From contig KV918861.1 in the NCBI GenBank assembly GCA_002049455.2, positions 1-64,000 on the forward strand: a DNA stretch of 64,000 nucleotides, in the 5' to 3' direction. The stretch is from Porphyra umbilicalis. Its lineage: Eukaryota; Rhodophyta; Bangiophyceae; Bangiales; Bangiaceae. The notes below the pieces were generated by a model. That model was not told the origin of the DNA. It saw only the letters and a program-made list of their open reading frames with translations, and did not search any database. The position numbers and the translations under genes were made by a program. Each line of letters begins with the position of its first letter. The first letter of the stretch is position 1. Positions 24,063-35,462 of this stretch are shown piece after piece.

Positions 24063-25827
24063 GCGCGGCCGCGGGCGCAGCCCCGCCGCCGTCACAAACT
24101 GGAGGCCGAAAAAGGAAAACAACCACATCATGACGAGGAAGAGGGCGGCCGCGGCGAGCATGTCGAGCGGCTCGGGGATGCCGCCGCGGCGCCACGAAAA
24201 GCTCGTGCCGTCATTGTGTTCGGCGCGGCGGCGGAGGAGGTAGGTGGAGAGCGTCACAAACGCAATGAGCGACAGCCGGTTGGGGACGGTCAAGTCGGGC
24301 GTGGCGGGCACGTGCGGCAAGCTCCGCCGGATGATGCGCTCGAGGGCGGACCGCGTCTCCTCCACCGACGGGTCGGCGGGGGCGAGGGCGGCGCGCATGC
24401 CGACCGCGGATCCGAAAAAGAGGGCGTGGACCGACTCGACAGACGTGGCGCGCGCAATGAGGACGGCCGTTTTGCCGCGCCGCAGCTTGACGACGCCCGC
24501 AAAGACGCCGGGGTTGGCATACACCTCGGCGAGGGTGGCCATGGCCATGACTTGGGGGATGGCCACAAAGTGAAAGACCGTCGGCGAGCGGATCGCCGAC
24601 ATGTATTCGAGGCAGTCGGGCACGTGCCGCAGGGCGTCGGTGACCATGGCGTTGAGGCACGAGAGGGCGGCCTTGCGCTGCTCGGGGGCGGCAAAGGCGC
24701 CGAGGCGGTCGGCATAGACCGACCAAATTTCTTCCGGCCAAAACGTGCGGCCGTCGGTCAGGTCCTCGAGGTAATCCCGGATGATGTTGGTCTTTTGGAG
24801 GAAGAGGCCCATGGAGTTGGCCAAGTGGTCCCGCCGCGGGTCGGCGAGGGCGGGCGACTCGAGGCCCGAGACGGCAAACATGCGCGTTAGGCCGAGGCCG
24901 ACCAGGCCCGCCACATAGTGGCAGTACCGGTCGTAATCGGCAATCGTCACGCACGCCGTGTCGTCCATGTGCTCCGCCATCCCAAAGCCCATCTCCCGCG
25001 TGATGTCCGCAATGACCCGCTGGTACTCGGGCTTGAGGTCCGAGAAGCACGAGTGCACCGTGTCAAAGCGCTCGAGCAGCTCCTGTGACAGCAAAACAGG
25101 AGTGACGCGGCAGGGGAAGCAACACATGAATGACATGAAGGGTGGGAGAAGCCAGCGGGGACACACACGGGCTAGATACGTCAGTATTCGAAAAGCAACC
25201 AGAAACATCCAGTCCACCCATCTGACCCAAGGGTGGATCGCCCACCAACGACCTCCCCACCCCAGACCAGCAGCGCCGCCCAGCTGGCGAGCGCTACACC
25301 AGCTACACCGTCTCCTGCACACCCCCCATCGTTGCTGTCGGGCCGCTCGTTCCCACCAAGTCCCCACATCTCCCCCTTGCTCACCCACCCCCACGCCTGC
25401 CCACCCGTCTGCCCGGCCCGCCGCAGCCCCCCACACGTACCTTCTCCGCGCCCTTGCCAAAGCCGTCGGTCGTCCACCCCCCCGCCTCGGGCGCGAGCTT
25501 GTTGTGAAAGTCAATACACAGCGCTCGCCGCACCACCGCCTCGACCGCCGTGTCGTCCTCCACCGTGTCGAGCGCGCGGAGGACGAGGTAAAAGATGGCG
25601 ACCGGGTCCCGGAGTTCCGCCTCGAGCTCCATAATGACGAGCGCAAAGGAGCGCGACACCTGCCCGAGGATGCCGTAACACCAGCGCCACCGGTCGTCCA
25701 TCCCGCCGAGCGCGGCGGCGATGGCGGCCTTGCCCCGCGCGCGGAAGCGGAGGAGCGCCAGCAGCTCGGTCGGGCGGCGGGCGGCGGTGGCCAGCTCCGC
25801 CATCGTGCTCTTGCGGCCGCCTGCCAT
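23898..25827 (-). CDS. SQS: Squalene synthase (farnesyl-diphosphate farnesyltransferase)
   Basis: Joins two farnesyl diphosphates to squalene, the entry to sterols, at the ER membrane. Two exons: 25441-25827 (129 codons from MAGGRKSTMAEL) and 23898-25082, with a 358-bp phase-0 intron (donor GTACGT, acceptor CAG). The first Asp-rich site is LVLRALDTVEDDTAV in exon 1. Exon 2 carries YCHYVAGLVGLGLTRMF, the second site QKTNIIRDYLEDLTDGRTFW, SCLNAMVTDALRHVPDCLEY and AIPQVMAMATLAEVY. A C-terminal membrane anchor reads LFLVMMWLFSFFGLQFV, so the product is tail-anchored. The Ala/Gly-rich end after the anchor depends on the C17 run at 23,993-24,009; another frame would end at 23,858. The catalytic part has no frame problem. 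Confidence 0.95.
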
Positions 25828-27461
25828 GGCGGGCGGGTCGCGGTAGGGGGGTGGGGGGATGTGGGGGTGAATGTCAAGTTGGGGGGAGCAGCGGGGGAGG
25901 CGGGGGGGGCACGGGGAGAAGGGTTGAGCGCACCACGGGGAGGGGGACACAGGGAGAAGGGGGAGCGCACCACGGGGTGGGCGAGCGGCGAGCGGGCGGG
26001 TGCAAGACACTAGACGGCACGAGTGGCGCGCGGCGACGCACGGGGCGACGGGGACCGGCGGCGGGGCCAATGGCGGGCGGGGCGGGGCGGGGCGGGGCAC
26101 GGGGCGGGGCCAAGCGCGGCCGAACCGGGCCCGCGCGTATCGACGCGGCGACAGCGGCGGCGCCGTGGCGCGCGGCCGGCTGCGCGAACCGGTCGGCGCA
26201 GCCGCCCAAACACTGGCGCCGTTGCAGGCAACAACGTGCGCGCGCGAGCGGATGCCAAACGCCGGTTCGCATCGAGGCGGGCCCGATGCGCTGCTGTGCC
26301 CCCCAGGCCAGAGTTTTTTGGAGGGGGCCCGGATGCGCTGCGGCGGCCACCACGAACGGCGATTGGCATGGCGTGACGCTGCCCGAATCCTACACTGTCT
26401 ACCAGCGCAGGCCGTCCCCAGCATCGTGGGGAGTCGGAGCGTCTGGCGGGAGGGAGGGAGGAGGGTGCCCCGGTCCACGGCAGCCGGAAAAATAGCTGTC
26501 TGGCAGAAGTTAGACGACACATTACGCCACCATGTCATCACAAAGTTCATTCATTTGTATACTTTACTTTCCTGTTCCTTTGGACTCTTTGCGTGCAAAA
26601 ACACCGAACAGAGCACTATTCAAAATCGTAGCAGTTGTGCGTCTGATTCTGCGATGATTGGCAAACACTCGGTCCGCGGACAACCTTCAACGGCTCCCAA
26701 AGTGGTGCTGCTGCAGCGAGTTGAAAAGACATGAGTGAAGTTTGAATCAGGGCAGCATGAGGAACGACCACCAAATATAGTTTTTTTGTCTGGTCGCAGT
26801 GCAGATCTTCAGTATTTGGACGTCAGCAAACTTGTCCTTGGCCGTCCGTAAGGACATAGTTTTCTTCAGAGTTTGAATGTCGTACGCTTTCGTATTAGCC
26901 TTGCATGCCAGACACTATTGACCCCGCCTGAGTGGCGTTGCAGGGGGTGGGACGATGAGTATCCACTCCCCGCCACGATGGCCACACGTTGACCGCCGGG
27001 CGTGAGACGAAGATGACGTGCAGACGGCGGCGGACGGATCGGACCAACGGGCGGCAGGCTCTGCTCGTTGGCGGACAGCGCCCCCCACCGCGGCCCCGCC
27101 GGCGGTTGCGCAAATTGCATCCCTGTGATCGGGCCACAGGGACTGGCGCGAGGCGGTGCAAAAAAATTGAGTGGCCGCCACGCGCCCAACGCAACGGCGG
27201 CCATTGATCCGCGCTGGACGGCGCGCGCCACGTCACGCGGCGGCGGCGTGGACGCGCGGCGCCCCCTGCCGCGCGCACGCCGCCGCGGCAGCGCGCCCCG
27301 CCCGCCGCGTCCCGGGTGCCCCCGCCGCCATTGCCGCCGCACCCTGCCCGCGGCGGCGGCCGCCTTGTCCCCCGCCGCTGCTGCTGCGCGCCGCCGCCGC
27401 CGCGGCGGCGCGGCGGCCGCTCCGCGTCGCCCCCCCGGCGCGCCCCCCCCCCTCTGCCCCC
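25828..27461. other. Divergent intergenic region, squalene synthase / RAD51D
   Basis: About 1.6 kb with no recognised gene. GGGGC-rich sequence (25,850-26,110) lies close to the squalene synthase start. A locally AT-richer block at 26,500-26,900 has no coding signature. It presumably holds both promoters. Confidence 0.4.
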
Positions 27462-28019
27462 ATGGACCCCCCCCCCCCACGCTCGCGGCCACCCCCGGCG
27501 TGCCGGCGGCGGCGGCGGGCGCGCTCGCCGCCGTCGGCGTCGTCACCCCCCCCCAGCTGCTGTGCAGCCCCGCGGCGACGCTCGCCGGCCGCTCCCGCCT
27601 CCCGCCGTCGACCGTCGCTGCCGTCACGGCGGCGGTCGTTGCCGCCGCCGCCGCGCCGCCGGCGGACTGGTCGGCGGCCGCGGCCGCGCGCGCGCGGTGG
27701 GGCTTTTCGACGGGCTCCCCGGCGGTCGACGGGCTGTTGGGGCGCGGGCGGGGGGGGGGGGGGGGGGGGGGGGGGATCCCCCCGGGCCGCGTCATTGAAG
27801 TGGCTGGCCGCTCGGGCGCGGGCAAGACGCAACTGTGTTTGACGGCCGCGGCGGCGGCGGCGGCGGCCGGCGGGCGTGCCGTCTACCTGCACGCGGGCGC
27901 CGTCTTTCCGGCCGGGCGCCTCGCACAGATCCTGACGCAGCGGGTCGTGCTGGGGGCGCCGCCGCCGCCCGCCGCCGCGGCCGACGGCGGGGGCGGGGGG
28001 GGGGGGGGGGGGGGTGCCC

Positions 28020-28059
<40 letters not shown>

Positions 28060-28299
28060 TGTCGCCGGGGGGCGGCCCTCCCCCGTGCGGGGCGCGTCGG
28101 CGGGCAGCCCCGCCGCCCGCCGCCGGTCGGCGGTGCGGGCGGCGCTCGGGCGCGTCGCCACCCTCCGCGTCTCGTCCATTGACGAGGCGCTCGCCGCCCT
28201 CGACGCGCTCGTCTCGGACGCGACGCACGCGGCGGTGTTTGGGAGCCCGCCGCCGCCGCCGACTGCCAGCATTGCCAGGGGCGGCGGCGGCGACACGCC

Positions 28300-28341
<42 letters not shown>

Positions 28342-28799
28342 TGGCGGCGGGGACCCCCCCCGCTGCTGCTGCTCCTCGACGGGGTGGCGGACCGCCTCGC
28401 GCCCGCCCTCGGCGTGCGCGGCGACGGCGGCTGGTTTGGCCACGAGCGCCTGGCGGCGGTGCAGGCGCGCCTCGTTGCCGCCGCGGCGGCGGGCGTGGCC
28501 GTCGTCGTCACCAACCAGGTGGTGGTGGCCGACGGGGGTGGTGGGGGGGGGGGGGGCAGGGCGGGGGGGACCCCCTCGCGGGGCCCACCGCCGCCGTTGC
28601 GGCGGCGGCGGGCACGCCCTACCGGCGGCCGGCGCTCGGGCGGAGTTGGGCGACGCTCCCGGCGGCGACGGTCACTGTCGAGGCGCTCCCGGGGGGGGGG
28701 GGGGGGGCCGACCGCCGCCTGGGCGTGTGGGTCACCTCCAAGACGGCGCCGGCGGGGTGGGTGGCGGCGCGCCTCACCGCCGCGGGCGTGCACGACTGA
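27462..28799 (+). CDS. RAD51D: RAD51D-like DNA-repair recombinase paralog
   Basis: A RecA/Rad51-family ATPase of about 445 residues, probably part of a Rad51 paralog complex in homologous recombination. It starts MDPPPP, then an Ala-rich helical N-terminus (VGVVTPPQLLCSPAATLAG) and STGSPAVDGLLG, the usual lead-in to the ATPase core. Walker A is GRSGAGKTQLCL, Walker B a run of Leu ending in Asp (LLLLLDGVADRL), followed by AVVVTNQVVVADG and RRPALGRSWATLP, a motif typical of RAD51D. Long Gly and Ala homopolymer insertions lie inside the ATPase core. Frame changes at C12 27,467-27,478, C8 28,354-28,361 and G7 28,563-28,569 each resolve with one extra base, while the G17 run at about 28,694 needs no change. 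XRCC2 or XRCC3 are alternatives. Confidence 0.78.
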
Positions 28800-29480
28800 G
28801 GGGGGGGGGGGGGGGGCAGGGGGCGCCGCGTCGCGCGTGCCGCGGCTGCACTGGGGGCGGCCGGGGGGGGGGGGGCGCCGCGTCGGCGGCGGCTCGGCTG
28901 CGACGCGGCGGCTGCCAGCGGCGCTGCTGTTGGGGGGGAGGGGGTCCCTCACGCGGGCGCGGCGCAGCCGCCCCGCGCGCCCGACGCCCCGTACGGCACG
29001 GGCGGCCGCGCGGCGTGCCCCCGCCCCGCTTCCGTTGCTGCCTGGGGCGCGTCCGTGGGGTGGGTCGGCGCCCTCTGTGCCGCCGCCGCGGCGAGCAGCG
29101 CCGTCGCCTCGCACCCGCAGCGGCGGACGAGGCCAGGGCGTCGGTCCGGCGCGCGGGCGCGCAGGGAAGCAAACGGGGAACCACTACCAAAAATGAAAAT
29201 AAGAGAGTGGGGGTGCGCGCAGCGCGAGGCCCTCCACCAGCCACGCCGCCGCAAGCCGCCTGCTCGCCACTGCGAGAGGCGGCTGCCGCCGCGCGTACTG
29301 TGAGAGTACCGAGCGGCCGCCTCCGTCACTGTCCTCCCGCACAAAGCCGATCAGTGAAAATCATCTCCCCTCTGCCCCCCAACAGCTATGCACAGAGAAA
29401 AAAAATAAACATCCCACGGGCTCGGACACACACGAGCTGCGCCACCCCCCCCCCCTCACGACATTGGGCGCCCGACGCTT
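28800..29480. other. Convergent 3' spacer
   Basis: About 680 bp between the tails of RAD51D and the RING gene. G-runs follow the RAD51D stop at once (28,800-28,816, 28,863-28,874). The part beyond 29,300 is A/C-rich with AAAAAAATAAA near 29,399, a possible polyadenylation context. No gene is seen. Confidence 0.4.
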
Positions 29481-30815
29481 TCATGTCTGCATCACGTACC
29501 GGCTCGGCAGGTGCAACGCGCTCGCCAACCCCGGCGCCGCGCGGTCCAACCCTGGCGCCGCGCCCGCCGTCACCGGCCGTGGCACGTTGGCAACATAAAA
29601 CAGCTGTGGGGGTAACCACGGGCCTCCGTCGCTATTGGTCGGCCGAAAGACCAGTGGCATGCCGCCAGGTCCACGGGCGTTGGAGGTCACGGCGACGGGA
29701 TGGCCGCCCGCGGGGGAGCCTGAAGAGCCGGCCCGGCTGGCGGGGACCGGCTCGATGGCGGCGTTGCACACGGGGCAGCGGTTGTTGCGGGCGGCCCAGG
29801 TCTCGATGCAGCTGCAGGGAGGGGCGGGCGAGGTGATGCAGTGGTGAGGGAGAAGGAACGGGAAAAGGAATACAAGCGGTGAGCAAGACCAAGAAGAAAA
29901 GAGCAGCGACAAGATGTTAGTATCCAGGTCCGCTCGACACAGGAGCAGAAAAAGGATGGCCAGAGCAACCACAAGCGCGAGACACAGACGACGGCCGCAC
30001 CGAGCCGACTGAAAGAGCACCACAGCACCATGAAGGCACTCCTTCCCTCCAAAGCCATCCTCACAAAGACACCCATAACGTACGACGCGTGGTACAAGTG
30101 GTTGCATGGCAACCGCCGCACGCTCTCCCCATCCTCTGGTTCAAAGAGGCAAACCGCGCACGCGTCGCCGCCGTCACAGTCATCGTCCTTTTTGGCGCCG
30201 CCGACCGAGCCGCCCCCCCCCGCCGCGCCGTCTCCCGCCCCCCCCGCTTCCACGTCGGCGTGGCCCGCCGCCGGCACGGCGGGCGGCGCCACCACCCCCG
30301 CCGCCGACACGGCCGCCTTGCACGACGGTTCCCGCTTGTGCGTCGTAGCCGCGGCGCGCGCGTCGAGCTGCGCGCGGGTTACCCCCCCCCCCCCGACGCC
30401 CCCCCCCCCCCCCCCCCCCCACCATGAACTCCTCTGGCCCCGGCACGGAGTTGACAAACCACAACTCGGCGTCGCCGCGGTGGCGCGAGCGCCCCCACCC
30501 CACCTCGGCGGCGCCATGCCCGCCCGCGCGGGGCTCCGAGAGGTACAGCCGCGCGACACCCCCCGGCGGGTGGGGCGCGTGCGGGTGGTGCGCCGCCCCC
30601 GCGGCGGCCGCCGCCGACGCGGCGGGCAGGGGCGGGGTCAACCAGCCGGCCGCGGCGACTTCCCCATTCGGCGCGCCGCCATAGACGCCGGGCGGGTAAC
30701 GCAGGGGCCGGCGGCGGCGGCGCGCGCGGAGAATGTAGAGGACGGCCGTGGCAGAGACGGCCACGACCAGGATGGTGACGACGGTGCCGGAGGAGAGTTG
30801 GGTCTCGACGACCAT
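29481..30815 (-). CDS. ATL-type RING-H2 E3 ubiquitin ligase
   Basis: Two exons: 30084-30815 and 29481-29811. The 272-bp intron (donor GTACGT, acceptor CAG) falls inside the RING finger, and its phase fits exactly. The N-terminus (METQLSSGTVVTILVVAVSA region, start MVVETQ) holds one membrane segment followed by an Arg cluster. The middle is Ala/Gly/His-rich. The RING spacing is C-x2-C-x14-C-x-H-x2-H-x2-C-x10-C-x2-C (CAVCLFEPEDGESVRRLPCN, then HLYHASCIETW and CPVC), the exact ATL pattern. It should ubiquitinate membrane-linked targets, which are unknown. The exon 1 frame breaks at the long C runs 30,380-30,420; the membrane segment and RING lie on opposite sides of them. Confidence 0.82.
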
Positions 30816-31081
30816 GGTGCAAAGCGGGGGGGCGGGGGGGGGGCACGCGCGGTAAAGGAGAGGAACAAACCGCGCGCGTGGACCGCTGGCGCGGTGGCGG
30901 TCGGCGGGAAAACGGGACACGCGGGGGGGGGGGGACAAGGAGCCCGAACGAGTGAGAGCCGGAAGCGGCGGCTACACCCGCGGCCGCAGCCACGCTGCTC
31001 CTCGCGGTGCACCACGGAGTCCGCCAGGCACGTCGCGCCAGACACGTCCTGGCGACGGCTGGGCCAACCCGACGCGACAGC

Positions 31082-32411
31082 AGGCCCAGATGCAGAGTGC
31101 CGCACGATCGCTCGAGCGCTGCTGGAGCGCGTGGCCAAGACGGGTGCGGCCGTAGAAATTGCGGGGAGTGGCCCGGATCGAGTGCTGGCGTGCCCCGATT
31201 GCGGATTTGCATTGGAAAACCACTGCGTGCGGACGAGGTGTCAGGGTGCGGCCTGTCTGAATTGCGGACAGGGACGGCCTCCTATGTAGGGTTGCCCAAT
31301 TGGTTCGCGCGGCCGAACCAGTTCATCCGATGTGTTCGGTAGCCAATAACCAGTTTTTAAACTAGTTAGTTGGACAAGGGCGAGCGCCAGCCACAAATGA
31401 GACTGGGTGTCTGTGGCTCCGCAGCGAGTCGGTCGCAGCCACCCAAGAGGTGACAGGTGCACGGACAGCCCGCACGGCAATCTCAGCCGTGTTGGCCCAT
31501 CCCGGGCATGGGCAATCCACTCTCCCAGGCCACGCCGACCCAAGCGCCACACTCGTCCCCCCCCCCACCCTATCCTGTTTCGTTGTCTCTGTTGCTCTCG
31601 GTGCCACGCCTAACGAGCCCGTTGCAAGTCTACCTCCCTCCTCGCGCCCCCGCCGAACGCTCTGTCGTCGGTTGGTCTTCTGTTTTGCTTCTGTGTGCAT
31701 GATGTGTTCTTGGCATGCGCATTGGTCCTCCTTGTTTCTTTTCTTTCCCAGATCTACGCGAGGCTACTAGGTACATGCACCTTCACTCTTCCCGCACGGC
31801 GGCGTGATGCGTGCGTGGCGGTCCTTTTCCTGTGCGGGCGTGTGGGGTGTGGTTGCCCGACTTGTGTGCGGGAGCCATGATGGGCTCGCAGCACGGGAAG
31901 CGCCGGCGACGGGGCCGGTGTGAGAGACGAAGACACGAGTCGTCGGATCTGGTCGTGCACGCGTCATCAAGTTGGGACTCGTCACGCACTTAACGCCAAA
32001 GAACTAGGACAATTTCGGTCACGTGACCGCAACTGTTCCGTATTTAAAAAACAACCAGTTTAACCAATAGTTTGCATCCGAAACTAGTTTGCAAGCGATG
32101 TCCGATTTTTACCCAATGTAAACCAGTTTTAACCAATTACGATAAACCAGTTGGGCAACCTTACTCCTATGAGATGCGCGAGGTGCGCAGCCGTCACCCT
32201 TCACGATGGACCGACAGTGCGGTGGCTCTGCTGCCATCCGCTGGCACTAGGACTGGCAAGGGACATATTCTACATCCTGACATGCAAGATGAGGCGCGGC
32301 GACACACAAGGCCCCACTTCGTCGTTGCGAGTGGCACCACTGGCAACTGACTCTCACGTCACCGACGGATGCGAGGTGGCAGGTCAGTATGGTCTGAAAC
32401 ACCCTTTCTGA
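31082..32411 (+). pseudogene. Cys-rich (zinc-ribbon-like) reading frame split by a hAT element
   Basis: A plus-strand frame with many CxxC pairs runs to 31,286 (ACPDCGFALENHC, then CQGAACLNCGQGRPP). It resumes, in frame, at 32,172 (MRCARCAAVTLHDGP, RWLCCHPL) and ends at TGA 32,409-32,411. The two halves are separated by the 877-bp hAT-like element and its 8-bp target duplication; without these the frame is continuous. No start is supported: the frame is open further upstream but loses coding character. The family is not recognised; a nucleic-acid-binding zinc ribbon is possible. It was probably a gene, or part of an older mobile element, before the insertion. Confidence 0.4.
31287..32163. mobile_element. 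Non-autonomous hAT-like DNA transposon, 877 bp
   Basis: The terminal inverted repeats match TARGGTTGCCCAAYTGGTT at both ends, and the element is flanked by a perfect 8-bp target duplication CTCCTATG (31,279-31,286 and 32,164-32,171), the hAT hallmark. Both subterminal regions carry several AACCAGTTT-like motifs in either orientation (31,311-31,372; 32,053-32,155), as expected for transposase-binding sites. The interior has no transposase. The intact target duplication and near-identical termini suggest a fairly recent insertion. Confidence 0.85.
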
Positions 32412-34015
32412 CGGACCCTACCAAGCTGCCACTGACACATGGTCTGTCGTGTCACGCAGACCCGCCGCGGCCGGACAACATCACCGTGTGGTCCGGTTGT
32501 GCTTCCAGTTGTTAATGGCCACTGTTGTGTATCAAGGTGAGCAGCCGCCGCCGCTGTGGGCTTGACCACGGTGGCGCCGACCCGCAGTGTGAGTGTCGGG
32601 TCTGATAAAGCAAGTCTGTTCTTCTCGTCCTACTCCCCCGGTCACCCGGGCTCACAGCTATGTACCCTCCAGGCGCTGCTCGCCCTATCGCCTGGTCTCC
32701 CCCCGTGCGTGCACCCTCGGTGCATGCCCCCCAGTGCGTGCCCCTCGCACGCCCTGGCACCCGCTCAGTGGCCCGCACGCCGGGGCGGTTCCCATCCCGT
32801 GGGCCTCCCGCCCGCTCCCTCACTGGGGCGCCTCCGTGGCGCTCCCCCGTCACTCGCGCCCGCCTGGGCCGCTCGCGCCCGTCCGGGCCGGCCGCGCCCC
32901 CCTTAGCGCCCACGTGGCGCTGCGCCGGGCGCGCCGTCTCATCAACCACCACCCTGGCACCCGCCGGCGCCACGTCACCTTGGCGCCGGTGCGGTGGCGG
33001 CACGTCTGCTTACAGCGGTGCGTCCGCCGACCGCCACGCAACAGCCACGCGCTCGACGTGTGGGCGACCCGCCCCTCAGATGACGTGGACACGGGCTCAT
33101 GTTCCCGCGTGCTCCGTGAGAAGACAGTGGCATCGGCTGGCGTGCGCGGCAGCGAACCAACCCAGCAATGGTCAACTGACTCTCTTTCTGCTGCGCAACG
33201 GCGAAAGGGCTGTCTTGTCCTCAGTGCCGGCGCCCCCCCTGACCGGTGAGGCGAGATGAGCCCCTGCAGCGACCACCGATGCCACTGCTGTCGGTCTTAC
33301 CGCCGCCCACTGGCTATCCCGCCACGCGCCGCCGCCGCGGAGCCATCGCGCGTCGACTATCTAGCCGCCAAGCCAGCAGAACGGCGCCATCCCGGCATGT
33401 ACATCAGCAAACTTCGAAGGCATGGGCTCCCTCTGCTGGCCGCCGATGGAATCGGGGGCGCCCCCCGACAGTGCCGGTATTGCTCGGCTGACACCAGCGC
33501 CACCACCAGGTGCCAAGCCGCACGTGTCAGTGGAGGTGCCGCGGCCGATTGCCGGCGTGACGGCCGCGGGGGCCGCCTGTCGGTGCCGGCGAGGGGGGGC
33601 GGGCGCCCCCGCCCGCCATGCCGAGCCAAACGTGGAGAGGGCACACGGCAGCGAGGTGACGCTTGGCGGCCACGTGGGTACCGGCCCGGCCGGGCCTGCC
33701 TTCCGCGTGCATGATCGCCGCCGAGGCCGCGGAGGTCGGTCTGGTGGTCGCCGCGGGGCTGTGGCGGGCCTGCGCTGCGTGCGCCATCCGTGCTCCGCGT
33801 GGGGCTGTTGGGCAAGGGAGTTGAAAAGGGGGTGGATGGGGCTGGTGTGCTCTCTCCGGCTTTATTCACCGACGGCGGCCTTCGTGGCTTCATCTTCCCA
33901 CCAATACTCTGAACACTCGCGCCCTGCTGCCCCCGCCGGCTTCCGCCTGACGTCCTACGCCCCCGTCTCAACGAGCGCCACCATCCGCCACACCTCCCGC
34001 ACGCATTCCAATATC
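32412..34015. other. Gene-free stretch
   Basis: No supported gene. Open frames at 32,593-33,259 and 33,256-34,018 are Pro/Arg/Ala-biased and lack motifs. It lies upstream of the carbonic anhydrase gene and may contain distal promoter sequence. Confidence 0.4.
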
Positions 34016-34452
34016 TAGTGTCTACAGCCGTTCTCCCAAAAATCCCGCACTCCAACAGTTGCAAAAGAGTTCCAAATCGGCCTCTACGACCCCGCAGAGG
34101 CCGACTTGGAACTATTTTGTAACAGTTGGAGTGCGGGAATTTTCGGAGAACGGCTGTATTCTACCGAGTGCATCATTTGATGCCCTGGGCATCATTTGAT
34201 ATACTTTTTTGGCACCATTTTTTTCGTGCTTCCCGGCCTCGCACGCTCCTTTTGACAACAGAAACGGACTCATAGATGACTTGTTACTTCCAAGGGAACT
34301 CGCAGCCATTTTGTTACGGGTACAAACGGGGGGTGCTCCAAACGCCAGAAAAAGGGGGGTTGAACCGTCGTTGTCTGGCCCTGTGAGAGGGTGCATCATT
34401 TGATGCACCACCGGGCATCATTTGATGCCACTTTGCGGTAGAATAGACACTA
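34016..34452. mobile_element. TA-flanked MITE with a second MITE nested in its left terminal repeat
   Basis: The right end (reverse complement) reads TAGTGTCTATTCTACCG. The left end is the same 17 bases once the inner foldback (34,025-34,156 plus one TA) is removed. The flanking TA at each side fits a Tc1/mariner or pogo-type target duplication. The outer element without the insert is about 300 bp and contains near-palindromic GCATCATTTGATGC units, two near each end. It has no coding capacity and ends 12 bp before the carbonic anhydrase ATG. Confidence 0.8.
34025..34156. mobile_element. Foldback MITE, 132 bp
   Basis: Two arms of about 61 bp, roughly 88% identical in inverted orientation, surround a ~10-bp loop. 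The ends read CAGCCGTTCTCC..., with duplicated TA on both sides (34,023-34,024 and 34,157-34,158). It is inserted at the TA inside the left terminal repeat of the outer MITE, so it is the younger of the two. Confidence 0.85.
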
Positions 34453-34464
34453 AATTAGGCCAGG

Positions 34465-35303
34465 ATGACACGGTCAACGCGCCCGGCCCGTCGGCTGCGC
34501 GCCGCCGCCACGGTCGCCGCCGCCAGCTGGGTGGCCTGGAAGAACGGGGCGGCTCCTACAATGGCCGCCGACACGTCGACGCCGTGGGCCTACCACGGTC
34601 CGACGGGCCCCGCCTTTTGGGGCACCTTGGACGATGGTTGGGGCGCGCGCGCCTTCGGCAAGGCGCAATCGCCCATCGACTTGATGCCGGCCGCCGCGGT
34701 GCGCACGCTCCCCCTCGACGCCATCGTTCAGCCTCGCAACGGCACACTGCGGGCGGTGGCTGTGCCCAATGGTGTGCAATGGGCGTGTGCCAATGACGAC
34801 GGCGGGGTGTGTGGGCGTGCCACCTGGGCGGGCCACCCGTATGAGCTGGTGCAGGCGCACCTGCATGTGGCCGGGGAGCACACGCTGCACGGGGAGGTGT
34901 TGCCTGCCGAGCTGCATTTGGTGTACTGTACACATCCTGGGCGCCACCGAGGTGGCGGTGGCCGCGAAGCCGCTCACTGTTGACGGCGGCAGCGGCGGCA
35001 GCGGCGGCGGCGGCGGTGGCACGACGGCGGCGGGGGACCCGCCACCTACCGTGCGCCAGGACGGGGCCGACTGGGGGACGCTCGTGCCATCCGGCGGCGG
35101 CTGGTCTTGGTACGCCGGCTCGCTGACGACGCCGCCGTGCACCGAGTGTCACGCGGGTCGTGTCGACGGCCGTGCAAGCGGCGAGCCCCGCGCAGTTTCG
35201 GCGGCTAGCGGGGGTATTGCTAGACGCGGGGGTGGTGTTGTTGACGAAACGGCCGGTGCAGCCACCCCACGGTCAGTGGTTGACTTGCTACGGCGGGGCC
35301 TGA
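34465..35303 (+). CDS. Alpha-type carbonic anhydrase
   Basis: Interconverts CO2 and bicarbonate; in algae, alpha types are usually periplasmic or lumenal and serve carbon supply. The N-terminus MTRSTRPARRLRAAATVAAA is a basic-hydrophobic targeting signal. The core shows WAYHGPTGPAFWGTL, AFGKAQSPIDL, the zinc ligands in QAHLHVAGEHTLHG and ELHLV, WSWYAGSLTTPPCTE and the end VVLLTKRPVQPPHGQW, with TGA at 35,301-35,303. Two frame changes lie after HLVYC (about 34,930) and after PPCTEC (about 35,148). Neither is in a homopolymer; both sit at a TGT that would be in frame as TGTGT, as if one GT unit were missing at each. Zinc ligands and active site are intact. It may be a real gene with assembly errors or a recently damaged one. 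MITEs sit directly upstream. Confidence 0.8.
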
Positions 35304-35462
35304 GACCAGCGGCGCGGCCGAGGGAGGGGGGAGGGAGTGGGGGTCAAAAGGGAGGGGCCACACCGCTGCCTGCTCAACTATGGTAGAACAAGAGTGCCGC
35401 TGTGTCCTTCGCTCGGCCACCGCACCCCCCACGCCGCGGGAGCACAACCCCCCCCTCCCCCC

